From an uncultured Caldisericota bacterium (GTDB taxonomy: Bacteria > Caldisericota > Caldisericia > Cryosericales > Cryosericaceae), in NCBI GenBank assembly GCA_903871855.1, contig CAIQIK010000016.1, forward strand, positions 1-64,000: 64,000 bases of DNA, written 5' to 3'. The first letter of the stretch is position 1, and each line of letters opens with the position of its first letter. The position numbers and the translations under genes are program-made. Under the pieces are notes generated by a model that saw nothing but the letters and a program-made list of their open reading frames with translations, searched no databases and was not told where the DNA came from. Of this stretch, positions 1 to 9,184 are shown in pieces.

Positions 1-90
1 AAAGTTGCCTTGGTCGCTTGCATGAGGAAACTTCTTCTCATCGCTCATCATCTCTACGTCACTAAATCGGCGTACCGGCTTCTTGAACAT
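1..90 (-). CDS. Partial CDS running off the left edge, possibly recA N-terminus
   Basis: An open frame begins at an ATG and stays open for 30 codons to the window edge, just downstream of thpR on the same strand. A GGAG lies two bases before this ATG; a second in-frame pair of ATG codons (residues 14-15, giving MSDEKKF...) could be the real start. thpR is often followed by recA in bacteria, and an acidic/lysine-rich MSDEKK-like start would fit RecA. No diagnostic RecA motif falls inside the window, so the identity is inference from gene order only. Confidence 0.35.
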   Translation of the reverse strand, partial: MFKKPVRRFSDVEMMSDEKKFPHASDQGNF

Positions 91-133
91 GACTCCAATC
101 TATGTTTGACCTCTTGACGCGGATCGTAGTATC

Positions 134-703
134 TTACATGATGCAATACGATGGCGCAAGCCGCACCGACGCGCGGGCAATGTACACCGGGTGACCCTGT
201 CCCATGATGCTCTCGTAGAGAACAATGTCCGTAACGGGAACGACAAATGGTTCTGCAGGCCCTGCCTGGATGGCTGCAGCTTCGTCATCACGCGTACCGG
301 GTGCGAAGCGACCCAGCGTGACATGCGGCGCGAAACGCTCCACCCGACCGTTGGAACCCAGCCCAGACAAGGAGCAATCGATTGTTGCTGCCAGACCGGT
401 GAGAGCCTGGGAGGTGACGCTTGGCCCGGCCCACAGAACAGCAGGATGCCCGTCCCGGCGAAATACCCCGAACCTGTCCAACACAACACTGGTCCCTGAC
501 ACCCCCGAAAGCGACAGTGACAGGCGCGCTGCTGCGTCACCCACTTGCTCGCCCGGGAGCTCTCCGAGGAACCGTAGCGTGATGTGGCACGAGGCAGCTG
601 GAACTAGTCTGATGCTTGGAACCGCTAAAGCGAAGGTGGCCCTGCAGGTTCGCAGCCAGTCAGCGAAGCCGCCTGGCAGAGGGATAGCGACAAACGCTCT
701 CAC
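134..703 (-). CDS. thpR: RNA 2',3'-cyclic phosphodiesterase (2'-5' RNA ligase family)
   Basis: A 189-residue protein of the 2H phosphoesterase superfamily. It starts MRAFVAIPLP, as is typical of ThpR/LigT, and carries both catalytic H-x-T-x motifs: HITL near residue 40 and HVTL near residue 126. The family hydrolyses 2',3'-cyclic phosphate RNA ends, and some members ligate tRNA halves in vitro; the cellular role is uncertain. The start is a GTG overlapping the rimO stop by four bases (GTGA), so translation is probably coupled. It is the last complete gene of the tig-to-thpR operon. Confidence 0.88.
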   Translation of the reverse strand: MRAFVAIPLPGGFADWLRTCRATFALAVPSIRLVPAASCHITLRFLGELPGEQVGDAAARLSLSLSGVSGTSVVLDRFGVFRRDGHPAVLWAGPSVTSQALTGLAATIDCSLSGLGSNGRVERFAPHVTLGRFAPGTRDDEAAAIQAGPAEPFVVPVTDIVLYESIMGQGHPVYIARASVRLAPSYCIM

Positions 704-2070
704 AGGAGGATGCCGTCAAGGTCGTACGGGCCCACCGTCGTGATCCTTGCCCTGCAGATGTCGCCCGGTACAGGTTTCGTCTTGTGGTCAGTTTGTACCA
801 CGACGGTGTTGTCGACGTCGGGCGCATCAAGCAGAGTTCTGCCATAGACTCCTGATTGGGTCGTCCCGTCGACGATGACCTCGACGTTCTTGCCCAGGTA
901 TCGTGCTTTATTGATGGAACAGGAAACCTCCTGTTGGACCTCCATGAACTCACGCAGCCGGCGGGCCTTCGTCGATCCATGCACCTGGTTTGAGAACCGC
1001 GAGGATACCGCCAAGGCTTCCCTCGAGTAGGCAAATGCCGATACATGATCCAGCCGAAGCATACGGAGATCCGCGAGCAGTTGTCTGAACTGCTCTTCGG
1101 TTTCTCCGGGGAACCCGACGATAAAGGTGCTCCGGATTCCGGCATCCGGCATGATCCGCCGAACGCGACCCACGACGCGGGCTGCCGACCCGACCGCCCA
1201 GGGGCGTCCCATGGCCTTCAGAACAGTTGGATCCGTATGCTGCAAGGGAATGTCGACGTAGTGGGCAATGTGGCGCGAACTGCCAATCACCTCAAGGAGT
1301 TCCTGAGTCACCAGTGTGGGGTAGAGATACAACACCCGCACAATTCTGACGCCCCGCAGTTGATCGAGCTCCCGAAGGAGAGTTGCAAGCTGTGGACGAT
1401 GTTTGGGCGTCAGATCCATGCCATAGGCACTCGTGTTCTGCGAAACAAGAATGAGTTCGGTTGCGCCGGTCCGCACGAGCTGTTCCGCCTCACGGAGAAT
1501 CACGTCGGCGGAGCGACTGATGAGCGGCCCCTTGATCCGCGGTATGGTGCAGTACGTACACCGCTGCGAACACCCGTCTGCTATCCTCAGGTAGGCATAG
1601 GAGCCGCTCCCGCTCAGAAGGCGTGGTGCCTCGAAACCCCGCATGGTTTCCAGATCGACAGGTTGCTCGACCATCGGAGGTGGCCCCTGTTGCAGGAGGC
1701 CCTCCCAGAACGCTCTCTGGTACATCGCGTCCACTCCCATGACCGTAGCCAACCCTGGATGACGCTTCTGGACTTGCTCCTTCCACAGCTGTGGATAGCA
1801 GCCCACCGCTACAATTCGTACAACGTGCCCTTCGGCCTGAAGAAGCTCGACAGCATCGAGTGTCTCGTCGGCCTCATCACGAGCCGCTTCCAGGAAGCCA
1901 CACGTGTTGATGACAACAACATCGGCGTCCTGAGGTTCGGCACACACCAGAGCGGTTGGTGCTGCTGCAACGATCTGCCCAAGTATTGTCTCGCTGTCAG
2001 CCAGGTTCTTTGCGCACCCGAGGCTGACCATGCAAACTCGTGGCCTACGGTGTATGCACTGGAGAACCAT
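700..2070 (-). CDS. rimO: Ribosomal protein uS12 methylthiotransferase RimO (radical SAM)
   Basis: RimO adds a methylthio group to a conserved aspartate of ribosomal protein S12. The protein shows the N-terminal UPF0004 domain (VSLGCAKNLADSE with its cluster cysteine), the radical SAM CxxxCxxC cluster motif (CSQRCTYC, near residue 170), the PLQHTDPTVLKAMGR segment, and a C-terminal TRAM-like RNA-binding region. The ATG used overlaps the end of the rodZ-like gene by 26 bases and has no clear Shine-Dalgarno. A second ATG at residue 14 would cut into the first beta strand, so the longer form is preferred. MiaB is the main alternative, but the SLGCAKN start and TRAM end fit RimO better. Confidence 0.9.
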   Translation of the reverse strand: MVLQCIHRRPRVCMVSLGCAKNLADSETILGQIVAAAPTALVCAEPQDADVVVINTCGFLEAARDEADETLDAVELLQAEGHVVRIVAVGCYPQLWKEQVQKRHPGLATVMGVDAMYQRAFWEGLLQQGPPPMVEQPVDLETMRGFEAPRLLSGSGSYAYLRIADGCSQRCTYCTIPRIKGPLISRSADVILREAEQLVRTGATELILVSQNTSAYGMDLTPKHRPQLATLLRELDQLRGVRIVRVLYLYPTLVTQELLEVIGSSRHIAHYVDIPLQHTDPTVLKAMGRPWAVGSAARVVGRVRRIMPDAGIRSTFIVGFPGETEEQFRQLLADLRMLRLDHVSAFAYSREALAVSSRFSNQVHGSTKARRLREFMEVQQEVSCSINKARYLGKNVEVIVDGTTQSGVYGRTLLDAPDVDNTVVVQTDHKTKPVPGDICRARITTVGPYDLDGILL

Positions 2071-2821
2071 ACTCGAGGGTCATCACCGTCTTGTCGTGGG
2101 AAGCGATCCCTTGGTCAACACCATTTGCCGTCACCCGCGTATACATGGCGTTGCCGAAGTCGACGACAACATGGTTCCCCGTAGCCTGTGTACTGTCTCC
2201 TGGAAGCAGGATTCCGGAAAAGACGACGCTCCCGTCCGCTGTGATCTCCAGCCATGCGCGTTGAGTAGTAGAGGTAAATCTGAGTGTTATCGTCCCCTGG
2301 GTCGGCAAGACCGGCGTGGTATCCGGTATGGAAGGCGTTACGGGCACGGAGGGGGACACTGTTTCCAAAGGCACGGATGGCGTACTCGACGGCCCGGTCT
2401 GCCCTCCTGGAACGACAGGCGTCCCCGGCCACTGCCTCGATAGCAGCACGACGGCAACCGCGAGAGCTACGACGACGATCAGAGCAGTGGAAACAAGGCT
2501 CCGTTTCTTCTTGTGGGCTGAAACGGTTGTCACAGATCGACCAAGTTTCGAAGGCTGCGCAGCCGCCGCGCCAGAATCCACAGCAACGGTAGCAGACGAA
2601 CCCGCAAACGCGGCAACAACTTCGTCGCTATTCAGCCCAAGATACTTGGCGTAGCGACGAGCGTATGATTTGAAGAACCCATCCGGCTCCGGCGGACCGC
2701 CCGCTTCCAGCGATTCAAGTATGGACTTGCGCAGCAGAGTTGTGCGGGCAACATCCTCAAGCGACAACTCGAGCGACGTTCGCTTATCCCGAAGAACTGT
2801 ACCGACCTCTTGGCGATCCAT
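2045..2821 (-). CDS. RodZ-like helix-turn-helix membrane protein (DUF4115)
   Basis: A 258-residue bitopic protein. Residues 1-70 form a RodZ-type helix-turn-helix (GTVLRDKRTSLELSLEDVA, then FFKSYARRYAKYLGL). A basic stretch precedes one transmembrane helix at about 109-127. A Pro/Thr/Ser-rich linker follows, and then a C-terminal beta domain of DUF4115 type (WLEITADGSVVFSGILLPG). RodZ links MreB to the peptidoglycan elongation machinery in rods; some homologues act as membrane regulators. It sits between lon and rimO with only 11 bases to lon, so it is cotranscribed with protein-turnover genes, not with mreB. Confidence 0.8.
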   Translation of the reverse strand: MDRQEVGTVLRDKRTSLELSLEDVARTTLLRKSILESLEAGGPPEPDGFFKSYARRYAKYLGLNSDEVVAAFAGSSATVAVDSGAAAAQPSKLGRSVTTVSAHKKKRSLVSTALIVVVALAVAVVLLSRQWPGTPVVPGGQTGPSSTPSVPLETVSPSVPVTPSIPDTTPVLPTQGTITLRFTSTTQRAWLEITADGSVVFSGILLPGDSTQATGNHVVVDFGNAMYTRVTANGVDQGIASHDKTVMTLEYGSPVHTP

Positions 2822-2832
2822 CGTGCCTCCTA

Positions 2833-5193
2833 CTAGCGCTGACGCTTGGTGCCGCTTACTGTACTGACCGGCAGGAGAACCTTCTCAAACACCTGTGCAA
2901 TATCACCCACAAAGGTAAACTCGAGCTTCTTGCTGATATCCGGCGATATCTTGCTCGTGTCGCGACGGTTTTCCTCAGGAAGGATCAGTTTCCTGATCCC
3001 CGCGCGGTATGCGCCGAGCACCTTTGCCTTGATGCCGCCAACAGGCAGGACCTGCCCACGAAGGGTAATCTCACCAGTCATCGCCATGTCTGAACGCACT
3101 TTCCGACCCGTGAGAGCCGAAACCATGGCTGTTGCCATGGTGACTCCGGCAGATGGCCCTTCCTTCGGGACTGCGCCTTCCGGAACATGCACGTGTATAT
3201 CCGTCTTCTCAATGAAATGCGGGTCCAGCCCAATGTCGACGGCGTGTGTGCGGATATAGCTGAGCGCAGCCTGGGCTGATTCCTTCATCACGTCGCCAAG
3301 CTGACCCGTGAGTTGAAGATTGCCTTTGCCGTCCATGCGCGTGGACTCGACATAGATTGTGTCACCACCATACGGGGTAACGACAAGACCGCACGCGACT
3401 CCGACACGCGCTTCCTTAATAAGATTCGTGTAAGAATACGGAGCCAAGTCCAGGTAGGTCACAAGGTTATCCGCGTGAACAGTAACGCCTGCAAACGCTT
3501 TCTTCTCCTCGACCTGCGCTCTGGCTACCTTGCGACATATCCTGACAAGCGATCGTTCGAGGCCTCGTACCCCGGCTTCCCGCGTGTATCGTTGGATAAT
3601 TGCCAGCACAGCGCCGTCATCGATCACAAGGTCTTCCTGCTTGAGTCCATGCTGCTGCATTGCCTTGGGGAGGAGGAAATGCCGGGCTATCTGCTGTTTC
3701 TCCTCGTCCGTATATCCAGGCAGGGGAATGACCTCCATGCGGTCGAGGAGGGCAGATGGAATTGTCTCTGACACATTCGCCGTCGTCAGGAAAAGGACTT
3801 CAGAAAGGTCAAACGGGATCTCGACATAGTGGTCACTGAACTGCGTATTCTGTTCTGGATCGAGCGCTTCGAGCAGGGCAGCTGTCGGGTCGCCCCGGAA
3901 GTCCGCCCCAACTTTGTCGATCTCGTCCAGGAGAAACACGGGATTCTTGGTGCCCGCCTGTTTGATCCCCTGGATGATACGCCCCGGCATAGCTCCAACG
4001 TAGGTTCTGCGGTGTCCACGCACCTCCGCCTCGTCCCGAATACCACCGAGGGAGACATGGACGAATTTCCTGTCGAGCGTCTCCGCAATGGACTTGCCCA
4101 GTGATGTCTTACCAACACCAGGCGGACCGACAAAACAGAGAATTGGACCCTTGGCCTTGTCCGAAAGTTTGCGCACTGCTAGGTACTCAAGTATCCGGTC
4201 CTTGATCTCTTCAAGCCCATAGTGGTCTTTGTCCAGGACCTTGCGCGCACGCTTCAGATCAATCTTATCGGCAGTCCTGATGTCCCACGGAAGGCCGACA
4301 AGCCAGTCCAGATATGTTCTGATGACCGAGCTTTCTGGACTCATGGCAGGCGTCTTCGCAAGTCTGGCCAGTTCCTCTTCGATCTTGTCGCGAACGTAGA
4401 CAGGCATATGGATCTTCTCGATCTTCTGCCGATACTCACCGACCTCGCCAGCCTCTTCACCCTCTTCACCGAGCTCCTTCTCGATTGCTCTGACCTGCTC
4501 GCGGAGGTAGTATTCACGCTGGGACTGGTCGATCTTGGCCTTCACGTCGCTCTCGATCTTCCGCGCGAGCTCCAGCACGTAGATCTCCTTGGCGAGAAGC
4601 TCAGCGGTGCGGTGAAGTCGTTCCTCTGCATCCAGGGTAGCAAGCAGTGCCTGCCGGTCTTCGGTTCCGAGTAGAAGGCTGCTTGCAATAAGGTCTGCGA
4701 ACCTGTCCGGCTCCGTGACGCCTGAGACGTTGTTCACCGACTCCGACGGCAGTTTCTTAGACAACTCAACATACTGGGAGAACTGATCCAGAACAACGCG
4801 CATGAGGGCCTGACGCTCCGTTGACGTTTTCTCATCTATGGGTAGTGGTTCGATGCTGGCCACAAGCATTTCGCTGTCTGTGCGCACGTTCGTAAGGCGA
4901 ACTCTCCGAACACCCTCGACAAGGACACGATCGCTCCCGTCGGGCAGCTTGAGGAGTTGCAGTATCTCGGCACCGACGCCGATGTCATAGAGATCGGCAA
5001 GTCCAGGCTCCTCGTTCGACTCGTCCTTCTGGCACACAAGCACAATCTTGCGATTGGCAGCCAGCGCAGACTCGATGCTCTTCAACGACTTCGGTCTGCC
5101 CACAAAGAGGGGGAGGACATGGTATGGAAAAACCACGACATTCTTCAGGGGAATCAGCGGCGCTTCAGACAGTTCCCAGTCACGTTCACTCAT
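2833..5193 (-). CDS. lon: ATP-dependent Lon protease
   Basis: A 786-residue LonA-type protease, the normal family length. An N-terminal LON substrate-binding domain (starting at the IPLKNVVVFPYHVLPLFVGR stretch) is followed by a coiled-coil middle and an AAA+ module with Walker A GPPGVGKTS near residue 356 and Walker B FLLDEIDK. The C-terminal protease domain has the catalytic serine in KEGPSAG and the catalytic lysine in GGIKAKVLGA. It degrades misfolded and regulatory proteins in the cytoplasm. It lies downstream of clpX after an 18-base gap in a proteostasis operon. Nothing looks damaged. Confidence 0.97.
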   Translation of the reverse strand: MSERDWELSEAPLIPLKNVVVFPYHVLPLFVGRPKSLKSIESALAANRKIVLVCQKDESNEEPGLADLYDIGVGAEILQLLKLPDGSDRVLVEGVRRVRLTNVRTDSEMLVASIEPLPIDEKTSTERQALMRVVLDQFSQYVELSKKLPSESVNNVSGVTEPDRFADLIASSLLLGTEDRQALLATLDAEERLHRTAELLAKEIYVLELARKIESDVKAKIDQSQREYYLREQVRAIEKELGEEGEEAGEVGEYRQKIEKIHMPVYVRDKIEEELARLAKTPAMSPESSVIRTYLDWLVGLPWDIRTADKIDLKRARKVLDKDHYGLEEIKDRILEYLAVRKLSDKAKGPILCFVGPPGVGKTSLGKSIAETLDRKFVHVSLGGIRDEAEVRGHRRTYVGAMPGRIIQGIKQAGTKNPVFLLDEIDKVGADFRGDPTAALLEALDPEQNTQFSDHYVEIPFDLSEVLFLTTANVSETIPSALLDRMEVIPLPGYTDEEKQQIARHFLLPKAMQQHGLKQEDLVIDDGAVLAIIQRYTREAGVRGLERSLVRICRKVARAQVEEKKAFAGVTVHADNLVTYLDLAPYSYTNLIKEARVGVACGLVVTPYGGDTIYVESTRMDGKGNLQLTGQLGDVMKESAQAALSYIRTHAVDIGLDPHFIEKTDIHVHVPEGAVPKEGPSAGVTMATAMVSALTGRKVRSDMAMTGEITLRGQVLPVGGIKAKVLGAYRAGIRKLILPEENRRDTSKISPDISKKLEFTFVGDIAQVFEKVLLPVSTVSGTKRQR

Positions 5194-5211
5194 GAGTAAT
5201 GTTTTCTCCTA

Positions 5212-6450
5212 TCAGGCGGATTCCGGCAGGGGAATACGCTCGGTTGTCCCGTCGGTCCTCGTCGCAACGACCTCATGGCTATCAGAGAAAAACTCGTCTC
5301 CTACAGCTACCTCCGTGATTCCCTTGAAGGAAGGCAGTTCAAACATCAGGTCCACCATGGGCTGGTCGACGATGGACTTCAAACCACGGGCTCCCATGCC
5401 CATGTCTTTCGCTTTTTCGGCTATGCGTTCCAGCGCGGATTCGGTGAATGCCAGGTTGACCCCATCCATGGCAAAGAGCTCCTGATACTGCTGAACGATC
5501 GAGTTCTTCGGCTCGACAAGAATCCGCCTCAGGTCACTCACCGAGAGCTCTTCCAGCTCAAGTTTCAAGGGGAATCTGCCAACAAGCTCAGGCAGCATGC
5601 CGAACTTGACGAAGTCGGTGCTGAACAGCTTCTTGCCTTCGTGGTCGGCGGGCTCGTGAACGAATCCAACCTCCCTCGGGGTTGACCGGAGCCTCCTGAT
5701 TCTGTCGAGTCCATCAAATGTTCCACCAGCAATGAAGAGGACGTCCCGAGTGTTGAATTTGATGTACTCCTGAAGAGGATGCTTGCGTCCACCCTGAGGA
5801 GGAACGTTAGCGATCGTCCCTTCCACGATCTTGAGCAGTGCCTGCTGAACTCCTTCACCACTGACGTCACGTGTGATCGAGGGGTTCTCGGACTTCCGCC
5901 CGATCTTGTCGATCTCGTCGATATAGACGATGCCGCACTCGGCTCGGGCAATATCAAAATTCGTAGCCTGCAAAAGCCCAAGGAGGATGTTCTCCACATC
6001 CTCACCAACATAGCCCGCCTCAGTAAGTGTCGTCGCATCAGCAATGGTGAACGGAACATCAAGGATGCGGGCGAGAGTCCTGGCCAGGTAGGTCTTGCCG
6101 ACCCCCGTGGGCCCTGCAAGCAGAATATTGGACTTCTCAATCTCCACCTTGGAGTCCTTCTTGGCTCTCAGGCGCTTGTAGTGATTGTACGCACCAACAG
6201 CAAGTGCCTTCTTGACCTCATTCTGTCCAATGACATACTCGTTCAGGCGCGCGTAGATTTCCTTGGGGCGCAGCGACTTGAAATCGATGGCATGACTCTC
6301 GTGCCGGGACTGCTGCATGAGCTGGTTACCCCGCTCGATGCAATCATCACAGATGTATGATCCGTCGAGTCCCTTGATGAGCAGTCCGACCTCACTCGAC
6401 TTCTTGCCGCAGAACGAGCAGGACGGTTCTTCGCTATTGTGACTGGGCAT
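5212..6450 (-). CDS. clpX: ATP-dependent Clp protease ATP-binding subunit ClpX
   Basis: ClpX unfolds tagged substrates and feeds them to ClpP. The protein has the N-terminal C4 zinc finger (CSFC...CDDC), an AAA+ domain with Walker A GPTGVGKT, Walker [10 protein letters not shown], and the C-terminal D2-small domain. The ORF track starts 11 codons earlier, inside clpP. I chose the ATG giving [10 protein letters not shown] because GGGGAAG lies just upstream and family members begin shortly before the zinc finger. This gives 412 residues and a 17-base overlap with clpP, suggesting coupled, roughly balanced expression of the two subunits. Confidence 0.96.
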   Translation of the reverse strand: MPSHNSEEPSCSFCGKKSSEVGLLIKGLDGSYICDDCIERGNQLMQQSRHESHAIDFKSLRPKEIYARLNEYVIGQNEVKKALAVGAYNHYKRLRAKKDSKVEIEKSNILLAGPTGVGKTYLARTLARILDVPFTIADATTLTEAGYVGEDVENILLGLLQATNFDIARAECGIVYIDEIDKIGRKSENPSITRDVSGEGVQQALLKIVEGTIANVPPQGGRKHPLQEYIKFNTRDVLFIAGGTFDGLDRIRRLRSTPREVGFVHEPADHEGKKLFSTDFVKFGMLPELVGRFPLKLELEELSVSDLRRILVEPKNSIVQQYQELFAMDGVNLAFTESALERIAEKAKDMGMGARGLKSIVDQPMVDLMFELPSFKGITEVAVGDEFFSDSHEVVATRTDGTTERIPLPESA

Positions 6451-7063
6451 TCTTCCCCGAAAGACCGACTTCCTCTGCAACACTGATCTTGGAGATGACC
6501 TGATCTACGATGCCATACTCCACTGCCTCTTCGGCAGACATGAAGAAATCTCGCTCGGTATCCCTTCGCACGATGTCGAGAGGTTTTCCTGTATGTGAAG
6601 CGAGGATGTTGCTTACAGACTCCTTGATCCGGAGAATCTCCTTGGCTTGAATCTCAATGTCCGTCGCCTGCCCCTGTGCTCCGCCCCAGGGTTGATGGAT
6701 CATGATACGCGAGTTCGGTAGCGCGAATCTCTTTCCCTTGCGTCCGGCAGCCAGAAGAACGGCGGCGAGGCTCGCTGCCTGTCCCAGGCAGATTGTGGAA
6801 ACAGGAGCGTTGATGTACTGCATGGTATCATAGATCGCCATGCCGGGAGTGACTTCGCCCCCAACACTGTTGATATAGAGGTAAATGTCTTTGGTGGCGT
6901 TTTCGGCAGTCAGATAGAGCATTTCGGCAACGACCAGGTTTGAAACCTGGGTATCGATTTCTCCGCCAAGGAACACAATGCGATCCTTCAGCAGCCGGGA
7001 GTAGATATCGTAGCCGCGCTCACCATGAACCGTCTGTTCGACAACATATGGAATAACGCTCAT
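6434..7063 (-). CDS. clpP: ATP-dependent Clp protease proteolytic subunit ClpP
   Basis: Serine protease that forms the tetradecameric barrel of ClpXP. The catalytic triad is visible: serine in GQAAS (near residue 97), histidine in MIHQP, and aspartate in the [13 protein letters not shown] region. The N-terminus has no long propeptide. After the active serine the sequence reads LAAVLLAAG where many ClpPs have MGA(F/V)LLAAG, a mild variation. The ATG overlaps the tig stop by four bases (ATGA), with GGAGG a few bases upstream. Confidence 0.96.
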   Translation of the reverse strand: MSVIPYVVEQTVHGERGYDIYSRLLKDRIVFLGGEIDTQVSNLVVAEMLYLTAENATKDIYLYINSVGGEVTPGMAIYDTMQYINAPVSTICLGQAASLAAVLLAAGRKGKRFALPNSRIMIHQPWGGAQGQATDIEIQAKEILRIKESVSNILASHTGKPLDIVRRDTERDFFMSAEEAVEYGIVDQVISKISVAEEVGLSGKNAQSQ

Positions 7064-8328
7064 TGTGCCTCCTGCTTAGCTTCCGAGAGCTCCTTCAACT
7101 TGACGGCGTCGACAACAAGATTGCGCGTATTCTCCCACACGATGATGTTTCGGATCGTCTTGCGCCCACTCTCCATCGTCGCGTCGATACTCGCCTTAAC
7201 AAGTTCCTCCTTGTGCAACTTCGCATAGGTCTCAATATCTGCGTCTCCGGCTACGATACCGCACGCTCTTTCGGTCGCTTCCATCAGGAGGTCGCGCTGA
7301 AGCAGCTTCACGGCATCCGCTTCAACATCCTTGGTCAACTGTTCTGCGCTGATATTATTGTACTTCAGGTACTCACTCAGTGAAAGCCCATTGCGGGCAA
7401 GGCTATCCTTAATTTCGCCAAGTCGTTCCTGAGTTGCATCACGCCGAACGTACCCAGGAAAATCGATACCTAGTCTCTCGGCAGCGGCCTGAATAGCACG
7501 ACTGAAAATCATGTCCTTCCTGGCCTCGTCCGCTTTGCGTTGTTCGTCTTCTTCAAGGGTCTTCCGAAGTTCTGCGAGAGAGTCAAACGCACCGACAGTT
7601 CGGGCAAACTCGTCGTTGACTTCGGGAATGTGCTTCTCTGCAATAGCGTCGAGAGTGATGTCTCCCTCGAGAGCACTGTCCTGCAGTTGCACACGGAAGT
7701 GCTTCGACGCTCCGACTTCCATCCCGACAAGAAACGGCTCGTAGGCCTTGCCCACTTCGCCCTCACCCACTGTGAACTCCGTGTGGTATGGATTCTTGGA
7801 TTTCTCGGTCGCGACAGTTACCGTGACAGAATCGCCATGAGCGGCCGGGCTATTTTTCGGGGACGTCTCGGTCACAGCGTCGACAAGAGCCCTGATGCGA
7901 TTTTCAACGGCTTTGGTCGTGTCAGTCCGGACATCTTCAACCTCCACGCCGCTCCACAGATCATGGTCTGCCTTGGGCATCTCGAAGACACGTACGTCAA
8001 CCTTGAGCCCCTTGGCTGCGTCGTCTTCAAGTACTGAACCCACGATTTCGGGCTCGAAAATGAGAGCGTCGGTCTCCTTGTGTTCTTTGAGAAACCCGAC
8101 ATACGTTTGAGAGGCTGCCTTCTGAAGAACGTCGTCCTTCAACTCATCATCACTGATGTACTTGGCGACGATGGAAAGGGGAGCCTTGCCTGGACGGAAC
8201 CCAGGTATACGGAGCTTGCCGGCCATTGCCAGCGTCGCCTCGCGGCGCATTGCTGAGACTTCGTCGGCACTGAATGTTGCAGAGAGAGTGGTCGAATTGC
8301 CGGTCTTGCTGGTAGCGGTGTATTCCAT
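7060..8328 (-). CDS. tig: Trigger factor (ribosome-associated chaperone)
   Basis: Trigger factor docks at the ribosomal exit tunnel and shields nascent chains. The ribosome-binding signature GFRPGKAP is present near residue 45, followed by the PPIase-like middle region and the helical C-terminal chaperone domain. The ORF track begins at a TTG four codons upstream; that TTGGAGGAG is better read as the Shine-Dalgarno for the ATG giving [10 protein letters not shown], so I place the start there (422 residues). First gene of the tig-clpP-clpX-lon operon, just downstream of the tRNA cluster; it may be read from the same transcript. Confidence 0.94.
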   Translation of the reverse strand: MEYTATSKTGNSTTLSATFSADEVSAMRREATLAMAGKLRIPGFRPGKAPLSIVAKYISDDELKDDVLQKAASQTYVGFLKEHKETDALIFEPEIVGSVLEDDAAKGLKVDVRVFEMPKADHDLWSGVEVEDVRTDTTKAVENRIRALVDAVTETSPKNSPAAHGDSVTVTVATEKSKNPYHTEFTVGEGEVGKAYEPFLVGMEVGASKHFRVQLQDSALEGDITLDAIAEKHIPEVNDEFARTVGAFDSLAELRKTLEEDEQRKADEARKDMIFSRAIQAAAERLGIDFPGYVRRDATQERLGEIKDSLARNGLSLSEYLKYNNISAEQLTKDVEADAVKLLQRDLLMEATERACGIVAGDADIETYAKLHKEELVKASIDATMESGRKTIRNIIVWENTRNLVVDAVKLKELSEAKQEAQ

Positions 8329-8342
8329 GGTCTCCTCCAAGT

Positions 8343-8427
8343 TGGTGCGAAGGGCGGGAGTCGAACCCGCATGGAATTACCCACTGGATCCTAAGTCCAG
8401 CGCGTCTGCCAGTTCCGCCACCCTCGC
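8343..8427 (-). tRNA. tRNA-Leu (anticodon UAG)
   Basis: 85-nt class II tRNA with a long variable arm. Acceptor GCGAGGG pairs with CCTTCGC, the anticodon loop is CTTAGGA (TAG), the T-loop is TTCGACT, and the CCA end is encoded. Last tRNA of the seven-gene cluster, 14 bases before the tig start. Confidence 0.96.
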
Positions 8428-8473
8428 TGAATATCCACTGACATCGCAGGGAACTGAATCTTTGGGCAAGTGG

Positions 8474-8549
8474 TGGTGGGTCGTACAGGACTTGAACCTG
8501 TAACCGCCTGATTAAGAGTCAGATGCTCTACCAATTGAGCTAACGACCC
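8474..8549 (-). tRNA. tRNA-Lys (anticodon CUU)
   Basis: 76-nt tRNA. Acceptor GGGTCGT pairs with ACGACCC, the anticodon loop is CTCTTAA (CTT), the T-loop is TTCAAGT, and the CCA end is encoded. Confidence 0.96.
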
Positions 8550-8658
8550 ACAACTTGAACGTGACGATTATATGACTTTCCATGAGGGTGTCAAGCGAAC
8601 CCATCGCCACATCCGCGTTACATGCCATGCCGTCGGTCCTCGTGGCTTGCAACACAGT

Positions 8659-8735
8659 TGGCGCGCCCAGCAGGAGTCGAACCCGCAACCTGCGGATCCG
8701 AAGTCCGCAGCTCTATCCAGTTGAGCTATGGGCGC
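8659..8735 (-). tRNA. tRNA-Arg (anticodon UCG)
   Basis: 77-nt tRNA. Acceptor GCGCCCA pairs with TGGGCGC, the anticodon loop is CTTCGGA (TCG), and the CCA end is encoded. Unmodified UCG would read CGA. The roughly 110 bases between this tRNA and tRNA-Lys hold nothing I recognise. Confidence 0.95.
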
Positions 8736-8749
8736 TAGCCTCACGATCC

Positions 8750-8826
8750 TGGTGCGCTTAGCAGGACTCGAACCTGCGGCCTACGGATTAGGAATCCATC
8801 GCTCTATCCGCCTGAGCTATAAGCGC
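8750..8826 (-). tRNA. tRNA-Arg (anticodon CCU)
   Basis: 77-nt tRNA. Acceptor GCGCTTA pairs with TAAGCGC, the anticodon loop is TTCCTAA (CCT), and the CCA end is encoded. Reads AGG. Confidence 0.95.
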
Positions 8827-8870
8827 AGTACTACAAAGCGCATGACATCAAGGGCCGTGCTCACGAAAAA

Positions 8871-8948
8871 TGGGGTGGGTAAGGAGACTCGAACTCCCAA
8901 CATCTGGATCCACAGTCCAGTACTCTAACCAATTGAGCTATACCCACC
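8871..8948 (-). tRNA. tRNA-His (anticodon GUG)
   Basis: Acceptor GTGGGTA pairs with TACCCAC. A genome-encoded G at position -1 faces C73, the usual histidine identity element. The anticodon loop is CTGTGGA (GTG) and the CCA end is encoded. Confidence 0.96.
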
Positions 8949-8992
8949 ATATCACACCCCCGAACACTTTAGTCACATGCGAGGGGCGTACT

Positions 8993-9069
8993 TGGCGAGC
9001 CCAGCAGGATTTGAACCTGCGACCGACGGATTAGAAATCCGTTGCTCTATCCAGCTGAGCTATGGGCCC
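8993..9069 (-). tRNA. tRNA-Arg (anticodon UCU)
   Basis: 77-nt tRNA. Acceptor GGGCCCA pairs with TGGGCTC (one G-U), the anticodon loop is TTTCTAA (TCT), and the CCA end is encoded. One base separates it from the upstream tRNA-Pro, so the two must be processed from one precursor. Confidence 0.95.
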
Positions 9070-9070
9070 C

Positions 9071-9147
9071 TGGTCGGGGCGAGTGGATTTGAACCACCGA
9101 TCTCATGGTCCCAAACCATGCGCGTTACCAAACTACGCCACACCCCG
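9071..9147 (-). tRNA. tRNA-Pro (anticodon UGG)
   Basis: 77-nt tRNA. Acceptor CGGGGTG pairs with CGCCCCG, the anticodon loop is TTTGGGA (TGG), and the CCA end is encoded. First gene of the tRNA cluster in the direction of transcription. Confidence 0.96.
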
Positions 9148-9156
9148 GGTAAGAAG

Positions 9157-9184
9157 AGAATACACGCAATCAGCCAGAAATCAA
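9157..9184 (-). promoter_or_regulatory. Putative promoter of the tRNA cluster
   Basis: On the minus strand TTGATT is followed after 16 bases by TATTCT, ending about ten bases before tRNA-Pro and overlapping the rdgB stop codon. The -35 matches 4/6 and the -10 4/6 of the sigma70 consensus. The location is right; the match is only moderate. Confidence 0.4.

Noticed and set aside
1045-2184. 379-aa plus-strand ORF
   Set aside because: Antisense shadow of rimO.
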